Below, in pieces: positions 45,333-61,431 of a DNA stretch of 64,000 nt (the first letter of the stretch is position 1; each line of letters starts with the position of its first letter). Source of the DNA: Streptomyces capillispiralis (GTDB lineage: Bacteria > Actinomycetota > Actinomycetes > Streptomycetales > Streptomycetaceae); the NCBI RefSeq assembly GCF_007829875.1, contig NZ_VIWV01000001.1:1488001-1552000 (forward strand), written 5' to 3'. Under the pieces are notes generated by a model. That model made no database searches. It was given only the letters and a program-made list of their open reading frames with translations, and was not told the DNA's origin. The position numbers were made by a program, and so were the translations under genes.

Positions 45333-45404
45333 TCAGCCGGTGGCCACGGAGGTGGACGTGATGGATTCCGGGATGCGGGCAGCGCCCTGCACAGTGACAG
45401 CCAT
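45333..45404 (-). CDS. Candidate 23-residue leader peptide upstream of rsgA
   Basis: ATG 45404 sits eight bases after AGGAGGTG, close to a perfect Shine-Dalgarno. The 23 residues (MAVTVQGAARIPESITSTSV plus ATG) are Ser/Thr-rich without Cys. It ends 75 bases before the rsgA start. Such strong initiation on a tiny frame suggests either a regulatory leader or a small protein; no family recognised. Confidence 0.5.
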   Translation of the reverse strand: MAVTVQGAARIPESITSTSVATG

Positions 45405-45552
45405 CGGTCGACACCTCCTCGCTCCGCTCGTGCGTCGCCGCGGCGACGCTCCGGTGCGGCGGCGCGCGGCCACCGCGTGAACTGCCGTCACAGTAGCCCG
45501 CCGTCGGCCGGGCACGTCAACTCCTTTTTCCCGGCCGCCGGTACGGCCGCGC

Positions 45553-50005
<4,453 letters not shown>

Positions 50006-50134
50006 CGCCCGCCGGCCCGGTCCGGACTTCGTCGACACCCTTTTCCCAACCCCTTGTCGAACTGTCCGCTCCCCTCATAGCCTTGCCGCGCGCCGGTGCC
50101 TGGCCGGCCCGGCGGGGGACGGGGGCGGCTGACG

Positions 50135-51400
50135 GTGAGGCGCACATCGCGGGACATCCGCACGGCCAACCGCTACCAGGTGCTGCGGCAGGTCATCGCC
50201 GCGTCGCCGACCTCCCGGCAGGAGCTGGCGGCCGCCACCGGTCTCAGCCTCGCCACCGTCGCCACCCTGGTCGGGGAGCTGCTCGACCTGGGCATGGTCA
50301 CCGAGGTCGGTTTCGAGGACTCGGCCGGCGGCCGTCCCCGTGGCCTGCTGGCCGTCCACGCCTCGGGAGGCGCGCTGATCGGTGTCGACCTCGCCGAGAC
50401 GTACGTCAGGGTCGAGCTGTTCGACCTGGCGCTGACCGTGCTGGCCCGCGCCGAGGAGGGCGTGCGCCCCGGCGAGAGCCGCCCGGAGCAGGTCGTGGAC
50501 CTCGTCGCCACGGCGGTGCGGTCGGTGGTGGCGCGGGCGGGTGTCGAGGGCGCGCGGGTGCTCGGGGTCGGGGTGAGCATGCCGGGTCAGGTGGACCGGG
50601 ACACCGGCGTCTGCGCGTACGCGCCGAACTGGGACTGGCACGACGTCCCCCTGCTCGGCCTGCTCGCCGACCGCGTCGACCACCCCCTCCACCTGGACAA
50701 CCCGCTGCGGGCCTGCGCGGTGGCCGAGCTGTGGTCCGGCGCGGCGCGCGGGCACGAGGACGCGGTGGTGGTGAACCTGGGGACCGGGGTGGGCGCCGGG
50801 CTGGTGCTGGGCGGCGGGGTGCACCGGGGGGTGAGCGACAGCGCCGGCGAATGGGGTCACACCACGCTCGTCCTGGACGGCCGCCCCTGCCACTGCGGCG
50901 GCCACGGCTGTGTGGAGACGTACACCGGGGCGCCCGGGATCATGCTGAACCTGCGGGAGGTGAGCCCGGACAGCCCGCTCCTGCACCCCGGGGACCAGAC
51001 GGCCACGATCGACGCGCTCGCCCGCGCGGTGCGGGCCGGGGATCCGGTGGCCGTGCGGGTGCTCGGGGACACCGCCCGCTATCTGGCCGCCGGGGTGGGC
51101 GGCCTGATCAACCTCTTCAATCCGGAGGTGGTCGTGCTCAGCAGCTGGGTCGCGGCCGCGTTCGGCGAGCCGCTGCTCGACGCGGTGCGCGCGGCGGTCC
51201 CCCGGCACGCGCTGCCCCGCCCGCTGGCCGCCACCCGGATCGTCCTCTCCCCCGTTCCGACCGATCCGGTGTGCCTGGGGGCGGCGACGTTCGCGCTGGA
51301 GGGTGCCCTGCGGTCGGCCGGCAAGGGCGCACGCCACCGCGCCCCCGCCGGTCCCCGCGCACGTCCCCGTCCCCTGCCCCAGGGGCCGGGCCAGGTCTAG
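50135..51400 (+). CDS. ROK-family transcriptional regulator
   Basis: 421 residues from GTG 50135 (a GTG at 50096 adds 13 unlikely residues). N-terminal winged helix (RYQVLRQVIAASPTSRQELA, GLSLATVATLVGELLDLG) and a C-terminal ROK sugar-kinase fold (NLGTGVGAGLVLGG). ROK signature with zinc: GEWGHTTLVLDGRPCHCGG and GCVETY, matching GH-x9-C-x-C-G-x2-G-C-x-E. It ends 15 bases before beta-galactosidase and probably regulates it, a common arrangement. Confidence 0.93.
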   Translation: MRRTSRDIRTANRYQVLRQVIAASPTSRQELAAATGLSLATVATLVGELLDLGMVTEVGFEDSAGGRPRGLLAVHASGGALIGVDLAETYVRVELFDLALTVLARAEEGVRPGESRPEQVVDLVATAVRSVVARAGVEGARVLGVGVSMPGQVDRDTGVCAYAPNWDWHDVPLLGLLADRVDHPLHLDNPLRACAVAELWSGAARGHEDAVVVNLGTGVGAGLVLGGGVHRGVSDSAGEWGHTTLVLDGRPCHCGGHGCVETYTGAPGIMLNLREVSPDSPLLHPGDQTATIDALARAVRAGDPVAVRVLGDTARYLAAGVGGLINLFNPEVVVLSSWVAAAFGEPLLDAVRAAVPRHALPRPLAATRIVLSPVPTDPVCLGAATFALEGALRSAGKGARHRAPAGPRARPRPLPQGPGQV

Positions 51401-54286
<2,886 letters not shown>

Positions 54287-54290
54287 CCGG

Positions 54291-54800
54291 TCAGTGGTCC
54301 GCGCAGCAGGGCGTGGGGTCCGGGGCCTCGAAGGGGACCAGGGTGCCGCCCAGGGCCGGTGTGGCGGCGAGGACGAGTTCGTCCCGCTGCCACTGCGGCC
54401 GCACGTGGTCCCGGGTCACCATACGGGTCCCGGGGCCGGGGGGTTCCGGGGTGCCCAGGACCGTCACGCGGTCGATCGCGGAGCCGGCGAGCAGGTCCGC
54501 GACGGTCATCGTGCCGGTGAGGGCCGAGGCGCCCGGGTAGAGCACCGCCCGTCCCCACGCGTCGGGCAGGCCCGGGGTGACGGCGCCGTATCCCGCCAGC
54601 CGCTCCCGGAGGGTGTCCGGGAGCGGCCGCGAGGGCAGGGACAGGGACACCTCGACGTGCGGCCGCTCGCCGCGCACCAGGTGGGTGCAGCCGAACAGGC
54701 CGTCGGGGAGCGCGAGTTCGGCGGCCATCCGGTGCAGCAGGTGGTCCGCCCCGGGCAGGTCCCGGATGCCCGCGTCCACCGTGAGGGCGTACGGCGTCAC
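54291..54800 (-). CDS. Hypothetical actinobacterial protein with C-terminal CC
   Basis: 169 residues from GTG 54800, coupled to the stop of the PHP gene (GTGA). MTPYALTVDAGIRDLPGAD, FGCTHLVRGERPHVEVSLS, and a C-terminus PTPCCADH with adjacent Cys next to His, a possible metal ligand set. Its stop lies four bases from the converging beta-galactosidase stop. No family I can name; it is likely a partner of the PHP metallohydrolase. Confidence 0.7.
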   Translation of the reverse strand: MTPYALTVDAGIRDLPGADHLLHRMAAELALPDGLFGCTHLVRGERPHVEVSLSLPSRPLPDTLRERLAGYGAVTPGLPDAWGRAVLYPGASALTGTMTVADLLAGSAIDRVTVLGTPEPPGPGTRMVTRDHVRPQWQRDELVLAATPALGGTLVPFEAPDPTPCCADH

Positions 54801-56524
54801 GACGGCAGGACCCACACCGGGTTGGTGTAGAACCACAGGTCGCGCCAGGGGTCGGCGTCGCCGACGACGTCGAGGGCGGGGCCCGCCGGGTCGACCCGGG
54901 CGCCCATGGCGCCGACGGCGGACCGGTTGCCGTCGGTGCCGCGCAGCCGGAGGTACACCGGGCGGTCGACGCGGCCGAGGTCGAAGGTGACGCGAACGGT
55001 GCCGGCCGTCCGGTCGATCTCGTACGACCGGGTGACCTTGGCCGTGGGCGCGGTGAACGTGTCCTTGTCGGCGACCGGGCCGGTGACATCGCCCTGGATG
55101 ACGTCGACGCGGGCGAGCTTCGGGGTGAACCCGGCCCAGTTGGGGCCGCCGGCGAGGGCGATGTCGGCGGTGAGGGTGACCCTGGTGCCCTTCTTCACGT
55201 GCAGGGCGCCGCCGAGCGTGGCCCAGCGGCTGCCGCCGGAGACCCGGACGTCGAGGCCGCTGACGAGCTGGCCGTGGTCGACCCAGATGCGGCCGGCGCG
55301 GATGCCGTCCATGACGGCGGCGTAGGAGAAGCCGTCGGCGCCGACGTGGGTGCGGCTGTACTGGCCGGGCCAGTAGTCGCCCTGGGTGACGTCGATCTGC
55401 CCGGCGTAGACGGGGTCGGAGTAGCGGCCGTCGGTGGCGAAGTCGCCGTCGGTGCCGCGGGCGGCGGTGTCGGCGTAGACCTGGTGGGAGTCGGAGTTGG
55501 CGGTGATCCACCAGGGGCGGCCCTCGGCGAGGAGGCTGTCCCACAGGCCGCCGACGGTGGCGGTCATCCAGTCGAAGCCGCCCCAGGTGCGGTAGCTCTC
55601 CAGCGGGTAGCCGGGGAAGGAGTTGGCGCTGGGGTTGTTGTCGTAGATGCCGCGGGCGCGGCCCATGCCCAGCGGCTTGGGCAGGCCGGCGGCCTGGTGG
55701 CCGGGGGCGCCCTCGAAGCCGACGGCGATCTGCGGGTTGGTGCCGGTGGCGTCGCGCCAGGCGCGGATCTCGTGCGGGGAGTCGACGCCGCGCCGCGCCG
55801 GGTGGTTGGCGAGCATCAGGGCGTCGCCGACCTTGCGCCGTCTGACCTGCTCGGCGAGGAAGTTGAGGCCGGCGACGGCGAGCGCCTCGTTGGCGGGGGT
55901 GGAGTCGGAGGCGCCCTTGACGCTGCCGTCGTAGTCGTTCTCGAATTGCTTGAGGACGGCGACCTCGTTGCGGCCCGGGTGGACGAAGACGGTGCCGTGC
56001 TCGGCGGCCGGGATGTTCCACTCCAGGCCCTGGAAGACGAGGGTGTCCTCGTAGGCCGCCCGGGCCTCCTTGATGTCCGGGTTGACCTTCTCGACGCCGA
56101 TCTTGGCGTGGGTGGCGCTGCCGTGGTCGGTGATGACCAGCCAGTCCATGCCGTGCTTGGCGCCCTGGCGGACCTGGTCGACGACGCGGTACTTGCCGTC
56201 GCTGCTGTACTGGGTGTGGATGTGGTGGTCGCCCGCGAGCCACAGGAAGCCCTTGCCGCCGCGGCCGTTGCCCGCGCCGCGCGCCGGGGTGGCGTGCGCG
56301 GGAGCGGCGCCGCCGGCGCCGGCGGGCAGCACGGTGCCGGCCGCCAGTCCGGCACCCAGCAGCCCGGCCCGGCGCAGCAGCGTGCGGCGGGACTTCTGCT
56401 CGGGGTTCAGCGCCTCGTCGGGCACGGAGGTGTCGAAGGCGGCGGGCAGGGGCGCCGTCGTCTCGTGCTGGTGGTCGTGTCCGTGGTGATGGTGGTGGTG
56501 CCCGTGTGCGTGCCCGTGACCCAT
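54797..56524 (-). CDS. Tat-exported PHP-domain (CehA/McbA-type) metallohydrolase with His-rich N-terminus
   Basis: 575 residues. The first 20 contain 12 His (HGHHHHHHGHDHQH within them). Tat signal: SRRTLLRRAGLLGAGLAAG at residues 45-63 with twin Arg. The catalytic PHP domain: DHHIHTQYSSDGKY (HxH metal pair), ITDHGSATH, ANHPARRG, and TANSDSHQV. CehA/McbA-like enzymes hydrolyse phosphoesters, though the substrate is not predictable. C-terminal ~150 residues form a beta-rich domain. ATG 56524 has AGGAGG eight bases upstream. Coupled downstream to the 169-residue hypothetical protein. Confidence 0.9.
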   Translation of the reverse strand: MGHGHAHGHHHHHHGHDHQHETTAPLPAAFDTSVPDEALNPEQKSRRTLLRRAGLLGAGLAAGTVLPAGAGGAAPAHATPARGAGNGRGGKGFLWLAGDHHIHTQYSSDGKYRVVDQVRQGAKHGMDWLVITDHGSATHAKIGVEKVNPDIKEARAAYEDTLVFQGLEWNIPAAEHGTVFVHPGRNEVAVLKQFENDYDGSVKGASDSTPANEALAVAGLNFLAEQVRRRKVGDALMLANHPARRGVDSPHEIRAWRDATGTNPQIAVGFEGAPGHQAAGLPKPLGMGRARGIYDNNPSANSFPGYPLESYRTWGGFDWMTATVGGLWDSLLAEGRPWWITANSDSHQVYADTAARGTDGDFATDGRYSDPVYAGQIDVTQGDYWPGQYSRTHVGADGFSYAAVMDGIRAGRIWVDHGQLVSGLDVRVSGGSRWATLGGALHVKKGTRVTLTADIALAGGPNWAGFTPKLARVDVIQGDVTGPVADKDTFTAPTAKVTRSYEIDRTAGTVRVTFDLGRVDRPVYLRLRGTDGNRSAVGAMGARVDPAGPALDVVGDADPWRDLWFYTNPVWVLPS

Positions 56525-56726
56525 GGAGTGCCTCCTGATTGCCGCGCTGTGCGTGCGGCTGCCTTCCGCGGCGCGACCACGCCGCGTGTGGAGGATCAAG
56601 GCAACGGATGAACGTTGAACAACTTGGGAGTGAGCGGTACATGCCCCGCACACGGCGGCTCGCCGACACCGCGTGCGTGAGCTAGATTTCGTCCCCTAGA
56701 CTCCCTCGGTTCTCCCGGAGGCCCGC

Positions 56727-57302
56727 ATACCCCGCGCCGGACTCACCGCCGACCGTCTCGTCGCGGCCGCCGCCGACCTCGCCGACGAGGCGGGCTACGA
56801 GAACGTCACCCTGTCCGCGCTGGCCCGGCGTTTCGGTGTGAAGGACGCCAGCCTGTACGCGCACGTGCGCGGGCTGCCCGATCTGCGCACCCGGCTGGCG
56901 CTGCTCGCGGGCGGCGAGATGACCGACCGGATCGCGGCGGCGGTCGCGGGGCTGACCGGCCGGGACGCGCTGGCCGCGTTCGCCGGCGCCTACCGGGAGT
57001 ACGCCCTCGCCCACCCCGGCCGCTACGCCGCCACCCAGCTCCGCGTCGACCGGGCCCTGGTCACCGGCTCCCCCGCGCCGCGCCGCACCGCCGAGGTCAC
57101 CTACGGCGTGCTCGGCGCCTACGGCCTGGAGGAACCCGACCTGACCGACGCCGTCCGCCTGCTGCGCAGCACCTTCCACGGCTACTGCGCGCTGGAGGCC
57201 GCCGGGGCCTTCGGCGCGCCCCGCGAGGTCGAGGCGTCCTGGGCCCGGACGATCGACGCCCTGCACGTCGCCCTGGTGCACTGGCCCCGGACGAAGGCGT
57301 GA
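56727..57302 (+). CDS. TetR-family regulator with apparent ATA start codon
   Basis: 191 residues if translation starts at ATA 56727: (M)PRAGLTADRLVAAAADLAD, then EAGYENVTLSALARRFG with the HTH (VKDASLYAHVRGLPDLRTRL). GGAGG lies five bases before ATA, exactly where a start codon is expected; no ATG, GTG or TTG occurs between the in-frame stop TAG (56697) and the HTH. The C-terminal ligand domain is TetR_C-like. The first standard start inside is GTG 56838, which would lose part of the HTH. Either ATA is used, or the natural ATG was mutated, making this gene impaired, or the base is an error. Confidence 0.75.
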   Translation: MPRAGLTADRLVAAAADLADEAGYENVTLSALARRFGVKDASLYAHVRGLPDLRTRLALLAGGEMTDRIAAAVAGLTGRDALAAFAGAYREYALAHPGRYAATQLRVDRALVTGSPAPRRTAEVTYGVLGAYGLEEPDLTDAVRLLRSTFHGYCALEAAGAFGAPREVEASWARTIDALHVALVHWPRTKA

Positions 57303-57431
57303 GGGACGAAGCGGTGCCCGGGTCGGGTGTGAGACGGCGAAAACAGCGGTACGGACGTTGAGTCGGAGCCGTTTTCCTAGGATGGGATCTTCGCGGTACG
57401 CCCATGTCACCGCCCGGGGGGAGGAAGCGCC

Positions 57432-58838
57432 ATGTCCCAACAGCACCTGCAGCGCGGCCCCTTGAGGCCCGTGCGCACGGATCCGCCGCCCCCGGAGCCG
57501 GACGGCGGCGGGGACTCCCGCCCCGGGCGGTTCGTGGGCTGGCTCGGCGGCCTCGGGTGCGCCGCCGCCGGCTACGGGGTGTTCCAGTTCCTGTTCCAGG
57601 TGCTGCCCGGTTCGCTGGGCGGGGAGGCGGCGAAGTACCTGATCGCCTCGGTGAGCGGGTTCGCCACGGCGCTCGCCGCGTGGCTGGCGGCCGCGCTGGT
57701 GCGGGCCCGCGCCGCCGAGGCCGCCCGCCCCGCCGCCGCGCCGCCGCCCGTGGCCGCCCCCGCGCCCGGACCGCTGCCGCAGGTGTTCGCCGCCGCGTAC
57801 GACACCCTGGTCGGGCAGGTGGCGGTGGTCGACGACCCGGACCGCGGCCGGCTCACCGGCTGGTCGCACTCCCTGGGCGAGAGCACCCCGTCGCGGCCCA
57901 CGTCCGTCGGCACGGCGTACGGGCTGCAGATCATGCTCGACCTGGGCATGACGGACGGCCGGCTGCGACCGGGCGACCTGGTCGACACGCTGTGGCGGCT
58001 GCGGCTGCCCGGCGGCGGCTGGTCGGCCCGGTCGCAGGGCGCCGAGGCCCGGCCCGAGGTGACGGCGCTGGTGCTGGGCGCGCTGGCCCGCGCCGGGGTG
58101 CCGGCGCAGCGGCTGGCCCGGGAGGTGGACCACTGCACGGCCGCGTTCACCCGTGAACGCGACCACGCGGGACGGGAGTCGACGCATGTGGTGACGACGG
58201 TGCTGCGCGGACTGCTGCGCGCCGCACCGCACGGCGCCGCCCTGCCCACGCTGCGCGAGGCCCTGGTCGACGGGGCGGTCAGTGATCCCGGCCGGGACCA
58301 CCTGCGCTGCTGGGGCTACCGGCTCGACCCGCCGTACGGGCCGCCGTCCCCGCTGCACACGGCGCAGGCCGTGGTCGCCCTGGAGCGTGCCGCGCGGGTC
58401 CTGGGCGAGAGCGAGGCGGTGCGCGCCGCCCGCGAGGACGGCGTGCGCTGGCTGCTGTCCTGCCCCGACGCCCCGCACCACGCCTGCCTTGACCTGGAGA
58501 ACCTGCGCGAGGAGGTGCGCCGGCCCCGCCCGGACGACCCGGCGCGCCACGAGGTGCTGAACGTACGGCACTTCACGGCGACCTGGATCGTGCGCGCCCT
58601 GCTGTCCCGGGGGGCGCTGGAGGTGGCCCGGCAGGACGGTCTGGAGGAGACCTGGCGGGACCTGCTGGACGGGGCGGTCGCCGCGGTGTGGGCGGGTCAG
58701 CGGGACGGCATCTGGTCCTGGGAGCGGGGCGACAGCACCGAGCTGCGGCACCCGATGTGGATGACGTACCAGGGGCTGGCGGCGCTGCGCGGGCACGCCG
58801 TGTGGACGTACCGGCCGGACGAGACGACGACCGCGTGA
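57432..58838 (+). CDS. Membrane-anchored alpha/alpha-toroid (prenyltransferase/terpene-cyclase-like) protein
   Basis: 468 residues, ATG 57432 with GGGGGGAGGAAG upstream. Two hydrophobic helices near residues 33-55 and 67-92 (GWLGGLGCAAAGYGVFQFLF; GFATALAAWLAAALVRARA) anchor it. The rest is helical repeats with GGGW/Trp segments (RLPGGGWSARSQGAEARPE, GIWSWERGDSTELRHP and MWMTYQGLAALRG) resembling the (alpha/alpha)6 barrel of squalene cyclase/prenyltransferase families, but the aspartate-rich catalytic motif (DxDD) is not seen. The following cupin is 27 bases away and likely cotranscribed. Confidence 0.75.
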   Translation: MSQQHLQRGPLRPVRTDPPPPEPDGGGDSRPGRFVGWLGGLGCAAAGYGVFQFLFQVLPGSLGGEAAKYLIASVSGFATALAAWLAAALVRARAAEAARPAAAPPPVAAPAPGPLPQVFAAAYDTLVGQVAVVDDPDRGRLTGWSHSLGESTPSRPTSVGTAYGLQIMLDLGMTDGRLRPGDLVDTLWRLRLPGGGWSARSQGAEARPEVTALVLGALARAGVPAQRLAREVDHCTAAFTRERDHAGRESTHVVTTVLRGLLRAAPHGAALPTLREALVDGAVSDPGRDHLRCWGYRLDPPYGPPSPLHTAQAVVALERAARVLGESEAVRAAREDGVRWLLSCPDAPHHACLDLENLREEVRRPRPDDPARHEVLNVRHFTATWIVRALLSRGALEVARQDGLEETWRDLLDGAVAAVWAGQRDGIWSWERGDSTELRHPMWMTYQGLAALRGHAVWTYRPDETTTA

Positions 58839-58865
58839 GAGCGCGGGACAGGAGGGACGGACCGT

Positions 58866-59594
58866 ATGGGGGACCGGCAGGTGCGGGAGGTACGGCGGTT
58901 ACTGGCCCGGACCCTGGACGGCGGGCTGCCCGAGCGTGACCACGTGGCCGCGGCCGGCGCCGTGGTCACCGAACTCGGCGCGCCGGAGCGGCTGCTGGAG
59001 CTGGTCGCCGAACTGGCCTGCGGCGAGGGCGATCCGGAGGGCCGCGCCCGGCTGTCGTACCGGCACGTGCTCGGCTTCGACAAGCTGCTGCTGGTCGACG
59101 CCGGCCCGCGGCACATGCTGCGCGTGCACCTGTGGCACGCGGGAGCGGGCGGCACCGGCGCGGAGGACATCCACAACCACCGCTCGGCGCTGGCCTCGTA
59201 CGTGGTGCGGGGCCGGCTGAGCATGGACCTGTACGAGGCGCGCGACGACGGTGAAGGCTTCGAGGCGGCACGGTACGAGGAGTCCCTGGCGGACGGTTCG
59301 GCGGACTGGCTGCTGGCACCGGCGGGCCGGGCCGGGCTGCGGCTGACGCACACGGGCCGTTACGCGGCGGGCAGCACCTACGCCCTGCCCGCGCACACCC
59401 TGCACCGGGCCTGGTGCGACACCGACGAGCCGACCGTGACGCTGTTCCTGGAGACGGGTGTCGAACGGCGGCGGCACACCGATGTGTTCACGGCGGCGGG
59501 TCCGCACGCGGGGACGGCGGCCAAGCAGCCGCTGGACGTGCCGGGTTATCTGGCCGCGCTGGAGGGGCTGGCGGACCTGCTCAGGGGCGCATGA
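58866..59594 (+). CDS. Cupin-fold protein
   Basis: 242 residues, ATG 58866 with AGGAGGG upstream. Metal-binding pattern AEDIHNHRSALASYVVRGRL and later YALPAHTLHRAW place His in cupin motif 1/2 positions; similar to cysteine-dioxygenase-type or general cupins, but reaction cannot be specified. Convergently overlaps the NUDIX gene by 14 bases at the 3' end. Likely in an operon with the toroid protein. Confidence 0.85.
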   Translation: MGDRQVREVRRLLARTLDGGLPERDHVAAAGAVVTELGAPERLLELVAELACGEGDPEGRARLSYRHVLGFDKLLLVDAGPRHMLRVHLWHAGAGGTGAEDIHNHRSALASYVVRGRLSMDLYEARDDGEGFEAARYEESLADGSADWLLAPAGRAGLRLTHTGRYAAGSTYALPAHTLHRAWCDTDEPTVTLFLETGVERRRHTDVFTAAGPHAGTAAKQPLDVPGYLAALEGLADLLRGA

Positions 59595-60006
59595 GGGCCT
59601 GCCGCACGATGTCCAGGTTGTAGGCGTCGATGTCGACACCGGTCAGCTCGGACGGATGCAGCCAGGCGTGGGTCTGGTCCGGACAGGGCAGGGTGACCCG
59701 CCGGGACAGCGGGCGGACCAGGAAGTTCTCCTGCCAGTTCTTGGTCTCCTGCCCCCGGTAGTCGCTGACGAAGGACGACTCGCCCACCTTGCGCACGATC
59801 TCGCCGAGCAGGCCGGTCTCCTCCTTCAGCTCGCGCAGCGCGCCGTCGCGGGCGTCCTCGCCGGGTTCGAGCTTGCCGCACGGGACGCCCCACACCCGGG
59901 GCAGGAATCTCTCCGTCTCACTGCGGCGCACCAGGAGCACCCGCCCCTCGTCGTCCATCACGACCGCGGCCGCCAGCCGCTTCTCGCCGGGGATGTCCAT
60001 GTCCAT
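59581..60006 (-). CDS. NUDIX hydrolase
   Basis: 141 residues. Complete NUDIX box GKLEPGEDARDGALRELKEE followed by TG (G-x5-E-x7-REUXEEXGU). Probably cleaves a nucleoside diphosphate derivative. ATG 60006, AGGAACC upstream; a second in-frame ATG follows two codons later. Overlaps the convergent cupin 3' end. Confidence 0.94.
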   Translation of the reverse strand: MDMDIPGEKRLAAAVVMDDEGRVLLVRRSETERFLPRVWGVPCGKLEPGEDARDGALRELKEETGLLGEIVRKVGESSFVSDYRGQETKNWQENFLVRPLSRRVTLPCPDQTHAWLHPSELTGVDIDAYNLDIVRQALMRP

Positions 60007-60068
60007 GGTTCCTCGGTCCCTCGCCGGAGATGAGTCCACAGGGTCTGATACCCGCGAAAGTGCCCACC

Positions 60069-60845
60069 CTACCAGGGTCGCTCCCCCTCGGCCCGTCGGC
60101 CGAACCTCTGGATCTCCTCGTACGACGGTGCCGCGCCCTCCCCCGGCGGCCGGCCGGCCCGGATCTCCAGCGCCGCCTCCACGGCCGCGCCGAGCGCCCG
60201 CCGGTACAGCAGCGAGCCGAGGCTGACACGGCGGACACCGAGGTCGGCGAGGTGGGGGACGGACGGCCCGGTGGGCGTGTAGAGGATGTTGAGGGGCACG
60301 CCGTCCAAGCCACGCACCAGGGCGGCGATCGCGCGCGGGTCGCCGAGTCCGGGGACGAAGACGCCGTGGGCGCCGGCCCGCACGTAGGCGTCGAGACGGC
60401 GTGCGGTGTCCTCGCCGTCGCCGAGCCAGTAGGTGTCGGTGCGGGCGTTCACGAAGAGGCCGGGGGCGGCCGCCCGGACGGCGGCGATCTTCGCCGCGTG
60501 CCGGTCGGCCGGCCCGAGTCCGTCCTCCAGGTTGATGCCGGCGGCGCCCAGCGCGTACAGCTTCCGGGCCAGTTCGGCCACCTCGTCGGGGTCGTCGCTG
60601 AATCCGCCCTCGGCGTCCACGGACAGCAGGAGGGGCGCGGAGCCGAGGGTGAGCGCGAGCAGCAGCGTCTGCTCCCGGGTGGCGGCCGCCCCGTCGGGCA
60701 GTCCGGCCGCCGCCGCGACGGCCAGACTCGTGGTGCCGACGGCCCGGAACCCCTCGGCGGCCAGGGCCAGCGCGGAGGCGTGGTCCCAGGCGTTGGGCAG
60801 CAGCAGGGGTTCCGCGGCGTGGTGGAGGTCGGCGAAGGCGGTCAT
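60069..60845 (-). CDS. Isocitrate lyase/PEP mutase superfamily protein
   Basis: 258 residues. DAEGGFSDDPDEV (conserved metal/phosphate motif near residue 75), INLEDGLGP, NARTDTYWLG and SLGSLLYRRALG are superfamily features; the active-site loop Cys of isocitrate lyase is absent, as in the PEP mutase/oxaloacetate-acetylhydrolase-like branch. Cofactor Mg. ATG 60845 overlaps the upstream DinB-like stop by four bases, so it is translationally coupled. Substrate unknown. Confidence 0.88.
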   Translation of the reverse strand: MTAFADLHHAAEPLLLPNAWDHASALALAAEGFRAVGTTSLAVAAAAGLPDGAAATREQTLLLALTLGSAPLLLSVDAEGGFSDDPDEVAELARKLYALGAAGINLEDGLGPADRHAAKIAAVRAAAPGLFVNARTDTYWLGDGEDTARRLDAYVRAGAHGVFVPGLGDPRAIAALVRGLDGVPLNILYTPTGPSVPHLADLGVRRVSLGSLLYRRALGAAVEAALEIRAGRPPGEGAAPSYEEIQRFGRRAEGERPW

Positions 60846-61333
60846 GACAGGTCCCCCACGGCGTCGGCGTAGTAGACGGACTCCTGTACGTGGTGGGCGA
60901 GTTCGCGGAAGCTCCAGCCCGTGCCCGGTGAGTGGTCGAGCTGTTCGTCGGTGAGCGCGTCGAGGCGGGCGGCCCAGATCCGGGCGAGCCGGGTGAGGCG
61001 GCTGCGGGCTTCGTCGAGGTCCTCGGGGGTGAAGGGGGCGAGGTCGGCCGGGGTGGTGACGAGGGAGGCGTGCCAGTGGTCGGGCTGCGGCTGTTCACCG
61101 GCGAGGCGGGCCTCCAGCTCCGCGAGGTGGTCGATCAGGTGGTCGGCGACGCGGCGGACCGCCTTGTGCGGGGTGTACACGCGGTCGTCGGCGTGCGTGG
61201 GTGCGCCGTCCCAGCGGGTCCAGGTGGCGGCCAGGGCGAGGACGTGGTCGACCATGCCGGTGACGGCCGCGGAGGGGGCGTCCGCCCGTGTGCCGGCGGC
61301 CGGGGTGGGTCGGGTCTGCGTGCTGTCGGTCAT
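60842..61333 (-). CDS. DinB-like/maleylpyruvate isomerase N-terminal domain protein
   Basis: 163 residues. Four-helix bundle style with His at likely metal positions: RVADHLIDHLAELE, ELAHHVQESVYYADA. The family binds a divalent metal and is used in thiol (bacillithiol/mycothiol) dependent enzymes; actinobacterial members often detoxify with mycothiol. ATG 61333. Coupled to the PEP-mutase-like gene downstream. Confidence 0.82.
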   Translation of the reverse strand: MTDSTQTRPTPAAGTRADAPSAAVTGMVDHVLALAATWTRWDGAPTHADDRVYTPHKAVRRVADHLIDHLAELEARLAGEQPQPDHWHASLVTTPADLAPFTPEDLDEARSRLTRLARIWAARLDALTDEQLDHSPGTGWSFRELAHHVQESVYYADAVGDLS

Positions 61334-61392
61334 GCGGCAACGCTAGGAGCGGGACGCTTCGGCGGCGGCCGAAGCGTCCGCGCGCGGGTGAG

Positions 61393-61428
61393 CCTGGGGC
61401 GCCCCGGTTCCGGTCGGAGCGCCCCAGG
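61393..61428 (-). terminator. Hairpin terminator after the GDSL gene
   Basis: CCTGGGGCGC (61393-61402) pairs perfectly with GCGCCCCAGG (61419-61428) around a 16-base loop, four bases past the stop of the GDSL esterase gene. Confidence 0.85.
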
Positions 61429-61431
61429 GGT

